A stretch of 58,544 nt of DNA from Saprospiraceae bacterium. Lineage in GTDB: Bacteria > Bacteroidota > Bacteroidia > Chitinophagales > Saprospiraceae. Under the pieces are notes generated by a model. The model ran no database searches. It had not been told where the DNA came from and was given only the letters and a program-made list of their open reading frames with translations. The stretch spans positions 1 to 58,544 of the forward strand of contig JABDJE010000319.1 of NCBI GenBank assembly GCA_013002625.1. The letters run 5' to 3'. Both the position numbers and the translations under genes were made by a program. Positions 34,620 through 43,193 of this stretch are shown in pieces. Each line of letters starts with the position of its first letter. Position 1 is the stretch's first letter.

Positions 34620-35528
34620 TTAATCGGTTCTATTACGTGGATGATATATTAAAAGGGTGTCCCTTAGGTACTGTCGATCCACATGTGTATAAAATTCAGT
34701 AGTCAGAATGGATTCATGGCCCAGCATATCCTGAACAGCTCTTAAATCAGCTCCACCTTCAACCAAATGGGTAGCAAATGAATGCCTGAAAGTATGTGGG
34801 CTCACCTTCTTTTTTATACCAGCCAGAGCAGCCAGGTTTTTAATAATTGTAAATACCATTACTCTGGTAAGCGGCTTCCCCCTTCTATTTAAATAAACAT
34901 AATCTTCGAACCCATCCTGAATCTTTTGATTTGATCGATAATGATCTATATAAATCTGATTCTGACGAATCGCTTCTTTGGCAATTGGGATGATGCGTTC
35001 CTTATTATTCTTACCCAACACCTTTATGTATTCAATATCAGGATAAAATTCAGATAGTTTCAAATTGATTAATTCACTCACCCTCAACCCACATGCATAG
35101 AGGGTTTCGATCATAGCCTTATTGCGATGACCCAGGTCGTCAGATAAATCTATGGCCTGAATAATGGCATTGATCTCTTCATAAGAAAGGACTTCAGGAA
35201 TCTTACGTTTTAATTTCGGCCCTTCAATAAGTTCGGTAGGATCGTCGTTGATAAGATTCTCAATGAGCAGGTATTTATAAAATGCTTTTATACCTGAAAG
35301 TATTCTGGCTTGCGTCCGATCTCCCAATCCCAGATCATTGATGTAGTGTATAAACGCTACCAGATGATCGTGCTTGATGTGAGTTGGACCCGGATCTTTT
35401 TCAACTTCAGCCAAAAAATTTTGAAACTTACGAATGTCCCGAATATAAGCATCTACGGAATGCTTTGACATTGCCCGTTCTAACGCTAAATAAGATTCAA
35501 ATCCAGATATGGAAGAATTCCAGTCCAT
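34620..35528 (-). CDS. xerD: tyrosine recombinase XerD/XerC
   Basis: Site-specific recombinase resolving chromosome dimers. The ATG at 35528 (MDWNSSISGFESYLALERAM) gives 302 aa, normal for Xer proteins; a longer form would add an unlikely hydrophobic leader. The N-terminal core-binding domain (to about 100) is followed by the catalytic domain with the first Arg in ACGLRVSEL, HTFRHSFATHL (H-x-x-R), LGH and the nucleophile Tyr in EFYTHVDR. It is chromosomal housekeeping, not a phage integrase: no att site or cargo is near. Confidence 0.94.
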   Translation of the reverse strand: MDWNSSISGFESYLALERAMSKHSVDAYIRDIRKFQNFLAEVEKDPGPTHIKHDHLVAFIHYINDLGLGDRTQARILSGIKAFYKYLLIENLINDDPTELIEGPKLKRKIPEVLSYEEINAIIQAIDLSDDLGHRNKAMIETLYACGLRVSELINLKLSEFYPDIEYIKVLGKNNKERIIPIAKEAIRQNQIYIDHYRSNQKIQDGFEDYVYLNRRGKPLTRVMVFTIIKNLAALAGIKKKVSPHTFRHSFATHLVEGGADLRAVQDMLGHESILTTEFYTHVDRQYLRDTLLIYHPRNRTD

Positions 35529-35594
35529 TTGCTGGTAAAGATGGAAAAAACACCGTGGAGGGAGAAGTAAACATTCTATAAAAGTGTATAAAAG

Positions 35595-35623
35595 CAAAAA
35601 ACCCTACCCGAGGGCAGAGTTTC
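35595..35623 (-). terminator. terminator of the Gfo/Idh gene
   Basis: Imperfect hairpin, roughly AAACCCTACCC with GGCAGAGTTT (two mismatches), followed leftward on the reverse strand by a run of T. It falls between the oxidoreductase gene and xerD. Confidence 0.6.
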
Positions 35624-35705
35624 TTGTTAAATCCATTTTTCACTATCTGTTATTAAGACAGATCAATTGTCCTTTACCCCTATGCAAAAGCATAAAAACT
35701 TTGAT

Positions 35706-36860
35706 TTATTTCATTTTTATCCATTTCTGCTCTGAATTTCCTGATTCAATCGCTTTATAAATGAATTCCATTCCTCGAACACCATCCTCTATTTTGGGAA
35801 AATCATCAAAAATTGGATCAACCTGATAGCCTTCGATACGTGCTCTGATGCAATGCGCCACATTTCTATAAATATTTGCAAAAGCCTCTAGATATCCTTC
35901 GGGATGTCCCGCAGGTATTCTTGCATGTGCTTCTGCTTCAGGATAAAGATCTCCCACACCTGTTCTCAAAATTTGCATAGGCTTGTTCAACCATTTTACC
36001 TTAAGGCTGTTGGGTGACATTTGATGCCACTCCAGGCCTGCATGTTCACCGTAAACTCTTATAGAAAGTGCATTTTCTTCTCCCGCAGAAATTTGTGATG
36101 CATACAATATCCCCCGAGCACCATTTGAAAATCTGAGAAGAATATTACCATCATCATCCAGCCGCCGACCTTCAACCAAGGTGCTGATGTCAGCACAAAG
36201 CGCTTCAATTTTAAGCCCAGTAATATATTCTGCAAGGTTTTCGGCATGTGTGCCAATATCGCCCATTGCTCCAGCGATGCCTGACTTTGATGGATCTGTA
36301 CGCCAACTGGCTTGTTTCTGATCGGTCTCTTCAAGAAGCGTTGAAAGCCAGCCTTGTGGATATTCAACAACAACTTTTCTCACCTTGCCGATTTCACCAT
36401 GTTTGATCATTTGTCGAGCCTGCTTGACCATTGGGTAACCCGTGTAGTTATGCGTCAGCGCAAATATTTGATTTGAATTATTTACAATTTTATTTAACGC
36501 ATAAGCTTCCTCAAGATTAAAGCTGAGGGGTTTATCACAAATGACATGAAAACCATTCTGGATTGCCTTGGCAGCCGGTTCATAGTGCATGTGGTTTGGC
36601 GTCACAATAGAGACTAAATCCATACGCTTATCAGGTCCTAATTGATTTTCCTTTTCGAACATTTCGTCAAAACTTCCATAGATCCTGTCAGGTTCGAGAA
36701 AGAAGTCCAGACCGGATAACCTTGACTTTTCGGGGTTGCTGCTAAAAGCGCCACATACCAATTCAATTTGCCCATCCAATGCAGCCGCAATTCTATGAAC
36801 CTGGCCTATAAAAGCGCCACGACCACCTCCTACCATACCCATTCGAATTTTCCTGCTCAT
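35706..36860 (-). CDS. Gfo/Idh/MocA-family oxidoreductase
   Basis: NAD(P)-dependent sugar or inositol dehydrogenase-like enzyme. The N-terminal Rossmann fold starts MGMVGGGRGAFIGQVH. The family EKP-type motif appears as CDKPLSF with the conserved Lys. The catalytic-domain GDIGTHAENL segment carries the usual His, and the C-terminal alpha/beta domain is complete (384 aa). No signal peptide. The true substrate cannot be read from sequence. It stands alone: divergent from prfC, and ended by a hairpin before xerD. Confidence 0.9.
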   Translation of the reverse strand: MSRKIRMGMVGGGRGAFIGQVHRIAAALDGQIELVCGAFSSNPEKSRLSGLDFFLEPDRIYGSFDEMFEKENQLGPDKRMDLVSIVTPNHMHYEPAAKAIQNGFHVICDKPLSFNLEEAYALNKIVNNSNQIFALTHNYTGYPMVKQARQMIKHGEIGKVRKVVVEYPQGWLSTLLEETDQKQASWRTDPSKSGIAGAMGDIGTHAENLAEYITGLKIEALCADISTLVEGRRLDDDGNILLRFSNGARGILYASQISAGEENALSIRVYGEHAGLEWHQMSPNSLKVKWLNKPMQILRTGVGDLYPEAEAHARIPAGHPEGYLEAFANIYRNVAHCIRARIEGYQVDPIFDDFPKIEDGVRGMEFIYKAIESGNSEQKWIKMK

Positions 36861-36922
36861 ATCACACTGTATTTAAAATTGATTTTAAGTGAATTCAAAA
36901 TGCTTAAATATCATAATAATAA

Positions 36923-36930
36923 TACTTTTG
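36923..36930 (+). promoter_or_regulatory. prfC: -7 promoter box for prfC
   Basis: TACTTTTG followed by C, exact TAnnTTTG, ending 15 bp before the prfC ATG, so the leader would be under 12 nt. Confidence 0.55.
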
Positions 36931-36945
36931 CATTCATTTTAGCCT

Positions 36946-38526
36946 ATGTCATTAATTCAGGAAATAGAGAAGCGAAAAACCTTTGGCATCATTTCACATC
37001 CGGATGCAGGTAAAACTACTTTAACAGAAAAACTGCTGTTATTTGGTGGTGCCATCCAAGTTGCCGGTGCGGTGAAGTCCAATAAGATTAAAAAACACGC
37101 CACCTCAGACTTCATGGATATAGAAAGGCAAAGGGGGATTTCAGTGGCGACCTCTGTAATGGCTTTTGAATACAAGGGTAAAAAGATCAATATTCTTGAT
37201 ACGCCCGGTCACAAAGACTTCGCAGAAGATACCTATCGTACCTTGACAGCAGTAGACAGTGCTATTGTGGTAATCGACGTTGCCAAAGGTGTCGAAGAAC
37301 AAACAGAAAACCTCGTCGGTGTATGTCGTACAAGAAATACGCCCATGATCGTATTTATAAACAAACTCGATCGCGAAGGAAAAGATGGCTTCGATCTATT
37401 GGATGAAGTTGAAGGCAAATTAGGTATGAAAGTGTGTCCACTGTCCTGGCCCATCGGTATGGGGCAACGCTTCAAGGGCGTGTATAATATCTATGAAGGA
37501 AAGATACGCTTGTTCAGCGCTCATGGTAAGCAATCCGAAGAGGACACAATTGAGATCACAGACTTGTCAGATAAGATACTGGATGAAGTCCTTGGAGAGC
37601 GAGATGCAGACACCTTGCGTGAAGAAATCGAAATGATAACGGAAGTCTATCCTTCATTCGATAAGGAAGCTTATGCACAAGGGAAGTTGAACCCCGTATT
37701 TTTTGGAAGTGCCATCAATAATTTTGGTGTAAAGGAAATGCTTGATTGTTTCGTTGAAATAGCGCCTTCCCCACTCCCTCGTATTACAGAAGAAAGATCT
37801 ATTGAACCGACTGAAGATAAGTTTACAGGATTTGTTTTTAAGATTCATGCAAATATGGATCCCAAGCACAGGGATCGTATCGCCTTTATGCGAATATGTT
37901 CCGGGGTATTTAAGCGCAATACAAATTATCTTCATGTTAGACAAGGACGGAATATGAAGTTTCCGAATCCGACGATGTTTATGGCATCGAAGAAAAATAT
38001 TATTGAAGATGCTTATCCGGGTGATATTGTTGGTTTATATGATTCCGGCAACTTTAAAATAGGTGATGCGCTCACTGAAGGAGAAGAATTAAACTTCCTG
38101 GGGATTCCGTCATTCTCCCCAGAACAATTCAGATACATCAACAATGCTGATCCGATGAAGTCGAAGCAGTTAAACAAGGGTATCGATCAATTGATGGATG
38201 AAGGGGTGGCACAGCTGTTCACTAAACTGGATACCAATCGAAAAATTATTGGAACTGTCGGTGTTCTGCAATTCGATGTCATTCAATATCGATTGGAACA
38301 TGAATATGGTGCGAAATGTAATTTCGAGGGCCTGCCTATGCACAAGGCATGCTGGGTATCTTCTGACGATAAGGAGGCCATCGAAGAGCTTAAATCACGC
38401 CGAAAAAAGAATCTCGCAATCGATAAAGATGATCGCCTCGTGTATCTTGCAGAATCCGCCTGGACACTTCAAATGGCCCAGGATAATCATCCAAATGTCA
38501 ACTTCCATTTTTCAAGCGAGTTTTAA
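36946..38526 (+). CDS. prfC: peptide chain release factor 3
   Basis: GTPase that removes RF1/RF2 from the ribosome after termination. G1 SHPDAGKTTLTEKLL (residues 17-31), switch II DTPGHKDF, G4 NKLD (in FINKLDREGKD), then the domain II/III region typical of RF3 (FVFKIHANMDPKHRDRIAF). Its 526 aa equal the E. coli protein. It precedes gyrB on the same strand by 156 bp, with gyrB having its own promoter-like box. Confidence 0.97.
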   Translation: MSLIQEIEKRKTFGIISHPDAGKTTLTEKLLLFGGAIQVAGAVKSNKIKKHATSDFMDIERQRGISVATSVMAFEYKGKKINILDTPGHKDFAEDTYRTLTAVDSAIVVIDVAKGVEEQTENLVGVCRTRNTPMIVFINKLDREGKDGFDLLDEVEGKLGMKVCPLSWPIGMGQRFKGVYNIYEGKIRLFSAHGKQSEEDTIEITDLSDKILDEVLGERDADTLREEIEMITEVYPSFDKEAYAQGKLNPVFFGSAINNFGVKEMLDCFVEIAPSPLPRITEERSIEPTEDKFTGFVFKIHANMDPKHRDRIAFMRICSGVFKRNTNYLHVRQGRNMKFPNPTMFMASKKNIIEDAYPGDIVGLYDSGNFKIGDALTEGEELNFLGIPSFSPEQFRYINNADPMKSKQLNKGIDQLMDEGVAQLFTKLDTNRKIIGTVGVLQFDVIQYRLEHEYGAKCNFEGLPMHKACWVSSDDKEAIEELKSRRKKNLAIDKDDRLVYLAESAWTLQMAQDNHPNVNFHFSSEF

Positions 38527-38650
38527 TGTATTGATAGTCCAAAAAGGCTTGATTTAGGTACAGCTTTATCAATATTTTCTTTTATCTAAAAAACATTCAT
38601 TTTCACTTGGTTAAGGCGGAATTTTCCCAGAAAAAGACCCTTTATTTTCG

Positions 38651-38658
38651 TATCTTCG
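38651..38658 (+). promoter_or_regulatory. gyrB: near-match -7 box for gyrB
   Basis: TATCTTCG, one mismatch to TAnnTTTG, 24 bp before the gyrB ATG. Confidence 0.35.
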
Positions 38659-38682
38659 CACCGCTTAAACACTAAGTCTTTT

Positions 38683-40629
38683 ATGAGTGAAAAAAATAGT
38701 AATTATAGTGCAAGTAATATACAGGCACTAGAGGGGTTAGAAGCGGTCAGGAAGCGACCCGGGATGTACATTGGAAGTACAGACACCAAAGGATTGCATC
38801 ACCTCGTATGGGAGGTCGTTGACAATTCAATTGATGAACATTTAGCGGGGCATTGCGACCTCATTGATGTTGTAATTCTTGAAGATAACAGTATCCAGGT
38901 AAGGGATAACGGTCGGGGTATTCCTGTTGGTATGCATGAAAAGCTACAAAAGTCGGCACTTGAAGTGGTGATGACTGTCCTCCATGCCGGAGGTAAATTC
39001 GACAAAGACACTTATAAGGTATCTGGGGGTCTTCATGGTGTGGGTGTTTCTTGTGTTAATGCACTTTCCACATACCTAAAAGCAGAAGTTCATAGAGATG
39101 GACAGATTTATACTCAGGAATACTCTGAAGGAAAGCCAACTACTCCGGTAGAGACAGTTGGTGAAACAGATATAACAGGAACCTTTGTCACATTCAGACC
39201 AGATCCTGGAATCTTTGAAACGCTTGAGTATAAATTTGAAATTCTTGCCAACAGAGTTCGTGAGTTGTCCTTTTTGAATAAAGGCTTGACTCTGACACTG
39301 ACAGACCAGAGAGAAAAGAATGATGATGGCTCTTTCAAGTCCAAAACCTTCCACTCAGAAGGCGGCCTGAAAGAATTTGTAAAATATGTTGACGAGAGTC
39401 GTACCCCAATCCTTGATGAACCTATCCATGTTATTGGTAAGGAAGAAAATGTCGAGGTTGAGGTGGCTATGCAGTATAACACTGGATATTCGGAAAGCAT
39501 CTACTCCTTCGTAAACAATATCAATACACGTGAAGGCGGTACCCATGTGAGTGGATTCCGTCGCGCCATCAACAGAGTCTTTTCGAAATATGCTGAAGAA
39601 AATGGAATGTTCAGCAAACTTAAATTTAAAGTGTCTGGTGAGGATTTCAGGGAAGGCCTATCTGCCATAGTATCTGTAAAGGTGCCAGAGCCGCAGTTTA
39701 AGGGACAGACAAAAGGTGAATTGGGTAACTCTGAGGTGACCGGTATTGTATCAAGAGCAGTCGGCGATGTTTTGAATTATTTCCTGGAGGAAAATCCTTC
39801 ATTGGCTAAGAGGGTAATCGACAAGGTTATCCTGGCGGCTACCGCAAGGCATGCTGCAAGAAAGGCGCGTGAAATGGTCCAGCGTAAAAATGTTCTGACG
39901 GGAACCGGCTTACCCGGAAAATTGTCAGATTGCAGTTCCAAGGATCCTTTCATCTCCGAAATATTCCTTGTGGAGGGAGATTCTGCCGGTGGTACAGCCA
40001 AACAAGGACGAGATAGAGTGTTTCAAGCCATTTTACCATTACGTGGTAAAATCTTAAACGTAGAGAAAGCACTTGAGCATAAGATCTATGAAAATGAAGA
40101 GATAAAAAATATGTTTACAGCTCTTGGTGTAAGCATTGAAGATAAGGATGGCGAACGGGTTTTAAATACCGAAAAATTACGCTATCACAAAATCGTAATT
40201 ATGTGTGATGCCGATGTCGATGGCAGCCACATTAGCACTTTAATACTGACATTCTTTTTCAGATACATGCGTGAATTAATTGTGAACGGCAATGTGTACA
40301 TAGCTGCTCCACCACTTTATCAGATAAAAAAGGGCAACAAATCTGAATATGCCTGGAATGAAGAAGAAAGACAAAAGCTTGTAAAGGAGTTTTCTACAAG
40401 CGAAGATGACAAATCCGTTAAGATTCAAAGGTATAAGGGTTTGGGTGAAATGAATGCCGACCAGCTTTGGGAAACAACAATGGATCCAGAGAACAGAATT
40501 CTTCACCAGGTTACGATCACCGATGCACTTGAAGCTGATCATATTTTCTCTATGCTTATGGGAGATGAAGTTCCGCCTAGGCGCGCGTTCATCGAAGAAA
40601 ATGCAAAATATGCAAACATTGATGCCTAG
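38683..40629 (+). CDS. gyrB: DNA gyrase subunit B
   Basis: ATPase subunit of gyrase. GHKL motifs are EVVDNSIDEHLAGHC, VRDNGRGIPVG and GGLHGVGVSCVNAL; the transducer domain contains the switch lysine QTKGELGNSE; the TOPRIM domain has EGDSAGG (near residue 431) and DADVDGSHI. Its 648 aa is the compact form without the E. coli insertion, usual in Bacteroidota. The ORF ends only 12 bp before the ahcY promoter box. Confidence 0.97.
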   Translation: MSEKNSNYSASNIQALEGLEAVRKRPGMYIGSTDTKGLHHLVWEVVDNSIDEHLAGHCDLIDVVILEDNSIQVRDNGRGIPVGMHEKLQKSALEVVMTVLHAGGKFDKDTYKVSGGLHGVGVSCVNALSTYLKAEVHRDGQIYTQEYSEGKPTTPVETVGETDITGTFVTFRPDPGIFETLEYKFEILANRVRELSFLNKGLTLTLTDQREKNDDGSFKSKTFHSEGGLKEFVKYVDESRTPILDEPIHVIGKEENVEVEVAMQYNTGYSESIYSFVNNINTREGGTHVSGFRRAINRVFSKYAEENGMFSKLKFKVSGEDFREGLSAIVSVKVPEPQFKGQTKGELGNSEVTGIVSRAVGDVLNYFLEENPSLAKRVIDKVILAATARHAARKAREMVQRKNVLTGTGLPGKLSDCSSKDPFISEIFLVEGDSAGGTAKQGRDRVFQAILPLRGKILNVEKALEHKIYENEEIKNMFTALGVSIEDKDGERVLNTEKLRYHKIVIMCDADVDGSHISTLILTFFFRYMRELIVNGNVYIAAPPLYQIKKGNKSEYAWNEEERQKLVKEFSTSEDDKSVKIQRYKGLGEMNADQLWETTMDPENRILHQVTITDALEADHIFSMLMGDEVPPRRAFIEENAKYANIDA

Positions 40630-40641
40630 TAAACTATATCG

Positions 40642-40649
40642 TAACTTTG
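40642..40649 (+). promoter_or_regulatory. ahcY: -7 promoter box for ahcY
   Basis: TAACTTTG, exact TAnnTTTG, 36 bp before the ahcY ATG. A TTG at 40619-40621 is 20 bp upstream, inside the gyrB end, suiting a -33 element. Confidence 0.6.
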
Positions 40650-40685
40650 GCGTTGAAATTGAATCACTTAAAGACTAATTTTAAA

Positions 40686-41999
40686 ATGATAGATACAACA
40701 GAGAAATTAAAGTATAAAGTAAAAGACATTTCTTTGGCTGCCTGGGGTAGAAAAGAAATAACACTTGCAGAAGCAGAAATGCCTGGATTGATGAGTTTGA
40801 GAGAAGAGTATAAAGGGCAAAAACCTCTGGCAGGCGCAAGAATAGCAGGTTGTCTGCATATGACAATTCAAACTGCCGTGCTCATCGAAACATTGGTAGA
40901 ATTGGGCGCAGACGTCACTTGGTCTTCTTGTAATATATTTTCAACGCAAGATCATGCTGCAGCGGCAATAGCAGAAGCCGGCGTTCCAGTATATGCCTGG
41001 AAAGGTATGAACGAAGAAGAATTTGATTGGTGCATCGAGCAAACATTGTTTGCATTCCCAGACAACCAGCCTCTGAATATGATTCTTGATGATGGTGGTG
41101 ACCTGACCAATATGGTATTGGATAGATTTCCGGAATTGGTACCAGGTATCAAGGGTTTGAGTGAGGAGACGACAACAGGTGTTCACAGGCTTCATGACAG
41201 AGAGAAAAATGGTACACTTCCGCTTCCAGCAATCAATATCAATGATTCTGTAACGAAATCTAAATTTGATAACAAATATGGTTGTAAGGAATCTTGTGTA
41301 GATGCTATTAGAAGAGCAACCGATATTATGATGGCTGGTAAAGTCGCAGTCGTGGCGGGATATGGTGATGTAGGAAAAGGTTCAGTGGCTTCATTAAGCG
41401 GTGCTGGTGCACGCGTCATCGTGACCGAGATTGATCCAATCTGTGCACTTCAAGCAGCTATGGATGGCTATGAGGTTAAAAAGATGATGGACGCAATTCC
41501 TGAAGCAGACATTATTGTCACTGCAACTGGAAATAAGGACATTATTTCTGCGGAGCATTTCAAAATTATGAAGGATAAGGCCATCGTTTGTAATATTGGC
41601 CATTTTGATAATGAAATCAATATGGCATGGCTTAATGAAAATTACGGTCATACAAAGGATGAAATCAAACCACAGGTGGATATGTACACACTTGATGGTA
41701 AAAATATCATTGTACTTGCAGAAGGAAGATTGGTAAATCTTGGCTGTGCAACTGGACACCCTTCATTTGTAATGTCTAACTCGTTCACTAATCAGACATT
41801 GGCTCAGCTTGAGTTATGGAACAATAGCGACCAATATGAAAACAAGGTTTATACACTACCAAAGCATCTGGATGAAAAAGTAGCCAGATTACACCTTGCA
41901 AAAATCGGTGTTGTACTGGATGTAATGACCGATGAACAATCTGAATATGTAGGGATTAAAAAAGAGGGACCTTACAAACCAGAATACTATCGATATTAA
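40686..41999 (+). CDS. ahcY: adenosylhomocysteinase
   Basis: NAD-dependent S-adenosylhomocysteine hydrolase, releasing adenosine and homocysteine in the methyl cycle. The start ATG at 40686 (MIDTTEKLKYKVKDISLA) gives 437 aa; an in-frame TTG at 40647 would add 13 residues that lie over the promoter box. Signatures: CNIFSTQDHAAAA, the NAD-binding VAGYGDVGKGS, and C-terminal KPEYYRY with the conserved Lys-Tyr end. It has its own promoter and a hairpin terminator. No SAH-riboswitch-like fold is evident in the short leader. Confidence 0.97.
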   Translation: MIDTTEKLKYKVKDISLAAWGRKEITLAEAEMPGLMSLREEYKGQKPLAGARIAGCLHMTIQTAVLIETLVELGADVTWSSCNIFSTQDHAAAAIAEAGVPVYAWKGMNEEEFDWCIEQTLFAFPDNQPLNMILDDGGDLTNMVLDRFPELVPGIKGLSEETTTGVHRLHDREKNGTLPLPAININDSVTKSKFDNKYGCKESCVDAIRRATDIMMAGKVAVVAGYGDVGKGSVASLSGAGARVIVTEIDPICALQAAMDGYEVKKMMDAIPEADIIVTATGNKDIISAEHFKIMKDKAIVCNIGHFDNEINMAWLNENYGHTKDEIKPQVDMYTLDGKNIIVLAEGRLVNLGCATGHPSFVMSNSFTNQTLAQLELWNNSDQYENKVYTLPKHLDEKVARLHLAKIGVVLDVMTDEQSEYVGIKKEGPYKPEYYRY

Positions 42000-42022
42000 T
42001 TATCGAATGAAATAAAAATGGA

Positions 42023-42052
42023 GGCTCCGGGATTTTATGTCGGAGCCTTTTT
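42023..42052 (+). terminator. terminator after ahcY (probably bidirectional)
   Basis: Perfect 7-bp stem GGCTCCG (42023-42029) and CGGAGCC (42041-42047), 11-base loop, then TTTTT. An A-run before it would make it work for the convergent small ORF as well. Confidence 0.85.
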
Positions 42053-42057
42053 CATTT

Positions 42058-42228
42058 CTAGGCTTCCTTATCATTCCTCCAATCCGGATTGAATTTTCTT
42101 CCATCCTTAACAAATTGGGATTTTCTAATGACCTCAGTCATTTCTGATAAAAACCTTCTTGGTTTTAAACCTTTCATATAAGGGTTTGACGATCTGTTGA
42201 AATTTAACATAGTAATTGATTTTAGCAT
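42058..42228 (-). CDS. possible small basic protein (56 codons)
   Basis: Unrecognised small ORF on the reverse strand, starting MLKSITMLNFNRSSNPYMKG and ending RKFNPDWRNDKEA; a second ATG (Met7, at 42210) gives 50 residues. It is basic, with no TM. Its stop lies 5 bp from the ahcY terminator, which can act in both directions. About 34 bp upstream of its start is the reverse-strand box TATTGTTTG, part of a perfect 9-bp inverted repeat. Gene-like placement, but coding is not proven. Confidence 0.4.
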   Translation of the reverse strand: MLKSITMLNFNRSSNPYMKGLKPRRFLSEMTEVIRKSQFVKDGRKFNPDWRNDKEA

Positions 42229-42238
42229 TATAAAATTT

Positions 42239-42270
42239 TATTGTTTGATATTAAATTTCACCAAACAATA
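42239..42270 (-). promoter_or_regulatory. perfect 9-bp inverted repeat upstream of the small ORF
   Basis: TATTGTTTG (42239-42247) and its exact complement CAAACAATA (42262-42270) with a 14-bp spacer. On the reverse strand the right arm reads as a TA-N3-TTTG promoter-like box. It may be an operator for a dimeric regulator or a hairpin. The rest of this gap (to 42412) holds an additional hairpin, TGCTAGGA (42333-42340) with TCCTAGCA (42354-42361), and nothing else I can name. Confidence 0.5.
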
Positions 42271-42412
42271 TTTTACAATGAATACGTCTGTGGGTCCCAA
42301 ATAGTTACATATTCTGTGGATTGCTCGCCATGTGCTAGGAATTAATCGATATGTCCTAGCAGAAACCCGATGAAAAAGGAAGAGGTGAAATAGAGCGTAA
42401 AGGGCTAACGGA

Positions 42413-43063
42413 TCATTTTTGCCGCTTTTTTAACTTGTTTTCGTATTTGAATAGTCTTTCATTAATGGTCTGGGCTGCTTTATCCATATCTTCTTGATTA
42501 GCATCTTTTTGTGCCACAAAGAGGTTCAATACACGTTTAAACCCAGATTTATATTCACGAGGGAAAGCTTTTGGAAAAGGAATCTCTTCTGAAGACATCA
42601 TAATCCAGTGCAGGTCATTTTCACCCTGGACCAGAAGCATATGGGCTTGATTCTGGCTTATATCTATCTTTTGTCCATCTGCTGAAAACAACAATCCAAG
42701 TTTACCTGATTTGAAATCTTTATAATCATGATCATTGATGAAATATACTTCGGAAAAGAAATAAAACTTTTCAAAAGCTGATTTGACATATTTCACATAA
42801 TCCTGCCTTTCGCTTTTTAATTCATCATAGTCGGCTTGATAACTTGCCTTGTTATCTTCAGACGAAGCCAACTCAATCTGCTTTTTGTATGCATCTAAAG
42901 TCTTCTGCTTTAAATTAAGTCTTACAATTAAGGGCAAACTTTTAAAATATTGAAGATGGGCAGTAGGTCCGGCTAAATCTTCGTGAGAGCTTGTTGTTTG
43001 TACTTGGGAGAAGCCCAAAGCCGAAACAAAAACAACCAATATTAATGTCGTCAATAATTTCAA
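42413..43063 (-). CDS. uncharacterised secreted protein, TTG start
   Basis: A 216-residue exported protein of unknown family. The only start that gives the signal peptide (MKLLTTLILVVFVSALGFSQ) is a TTG; no ATG lies between the upstream stop and the leader. The mature part is helical and charged (KQKTLDAYKKQIELASSEDN) with a beta segment (HMLLVQGENDLHWIMMSSEE), and a basic lysine-rich tail. It is divergent from the MoxR operon with about 130 bp between them. Confidence 0.7.
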   Translation of the reverse strand: MKLLTTLILVVFVSALGFSQVQTTSSHEDLAGPTAHLQYFKSLPLIVRLNLKQKTLDAYKKQIELASSEDNKASYQADYDELKSERQDYVKYVKSAFEKFYFFSEVYFINDHDYKDFKSGKLGLLFSADGQKIDISQNQAHMLLVQGENDLHWIMMSSEEIPFPKAFPREYKSGFKRVLNLFVAQKDANQEDMDKAAQTINERLFKYENKLKKRQK

Positions 43064-43166
43064 TACAATACTATTTTTTGTGGCAAGTTATAATTTAAAA
43101 ATATCAACTGTTCCATTTTAAGAATACATTAAAATTTGAAAGGACCAATTATTAACTCAGATACGA

Positions 43167-43174
43167 TATTTTTG
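43167..43174 (+). promoter_or_regulatory. -7 promoter box of the MoxR/Bat operon
   Basis: TATTTTTG, an exact TAnnTTTG match, ending 19 bp before the start codon at 43194; this predicts a leader of about 13 nt. Confidence 0.55.
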
Positions 43175-43193
43175 CTAGGCAAAAATAAATGAT

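Noticed and set aside
34620..35528. Tyrosine recombinase as a sign of an integrated element
   Set aside because: It is a standard-length Xer protein beside lptB and core genes, with no attachment repeats, cargo or compositional change.
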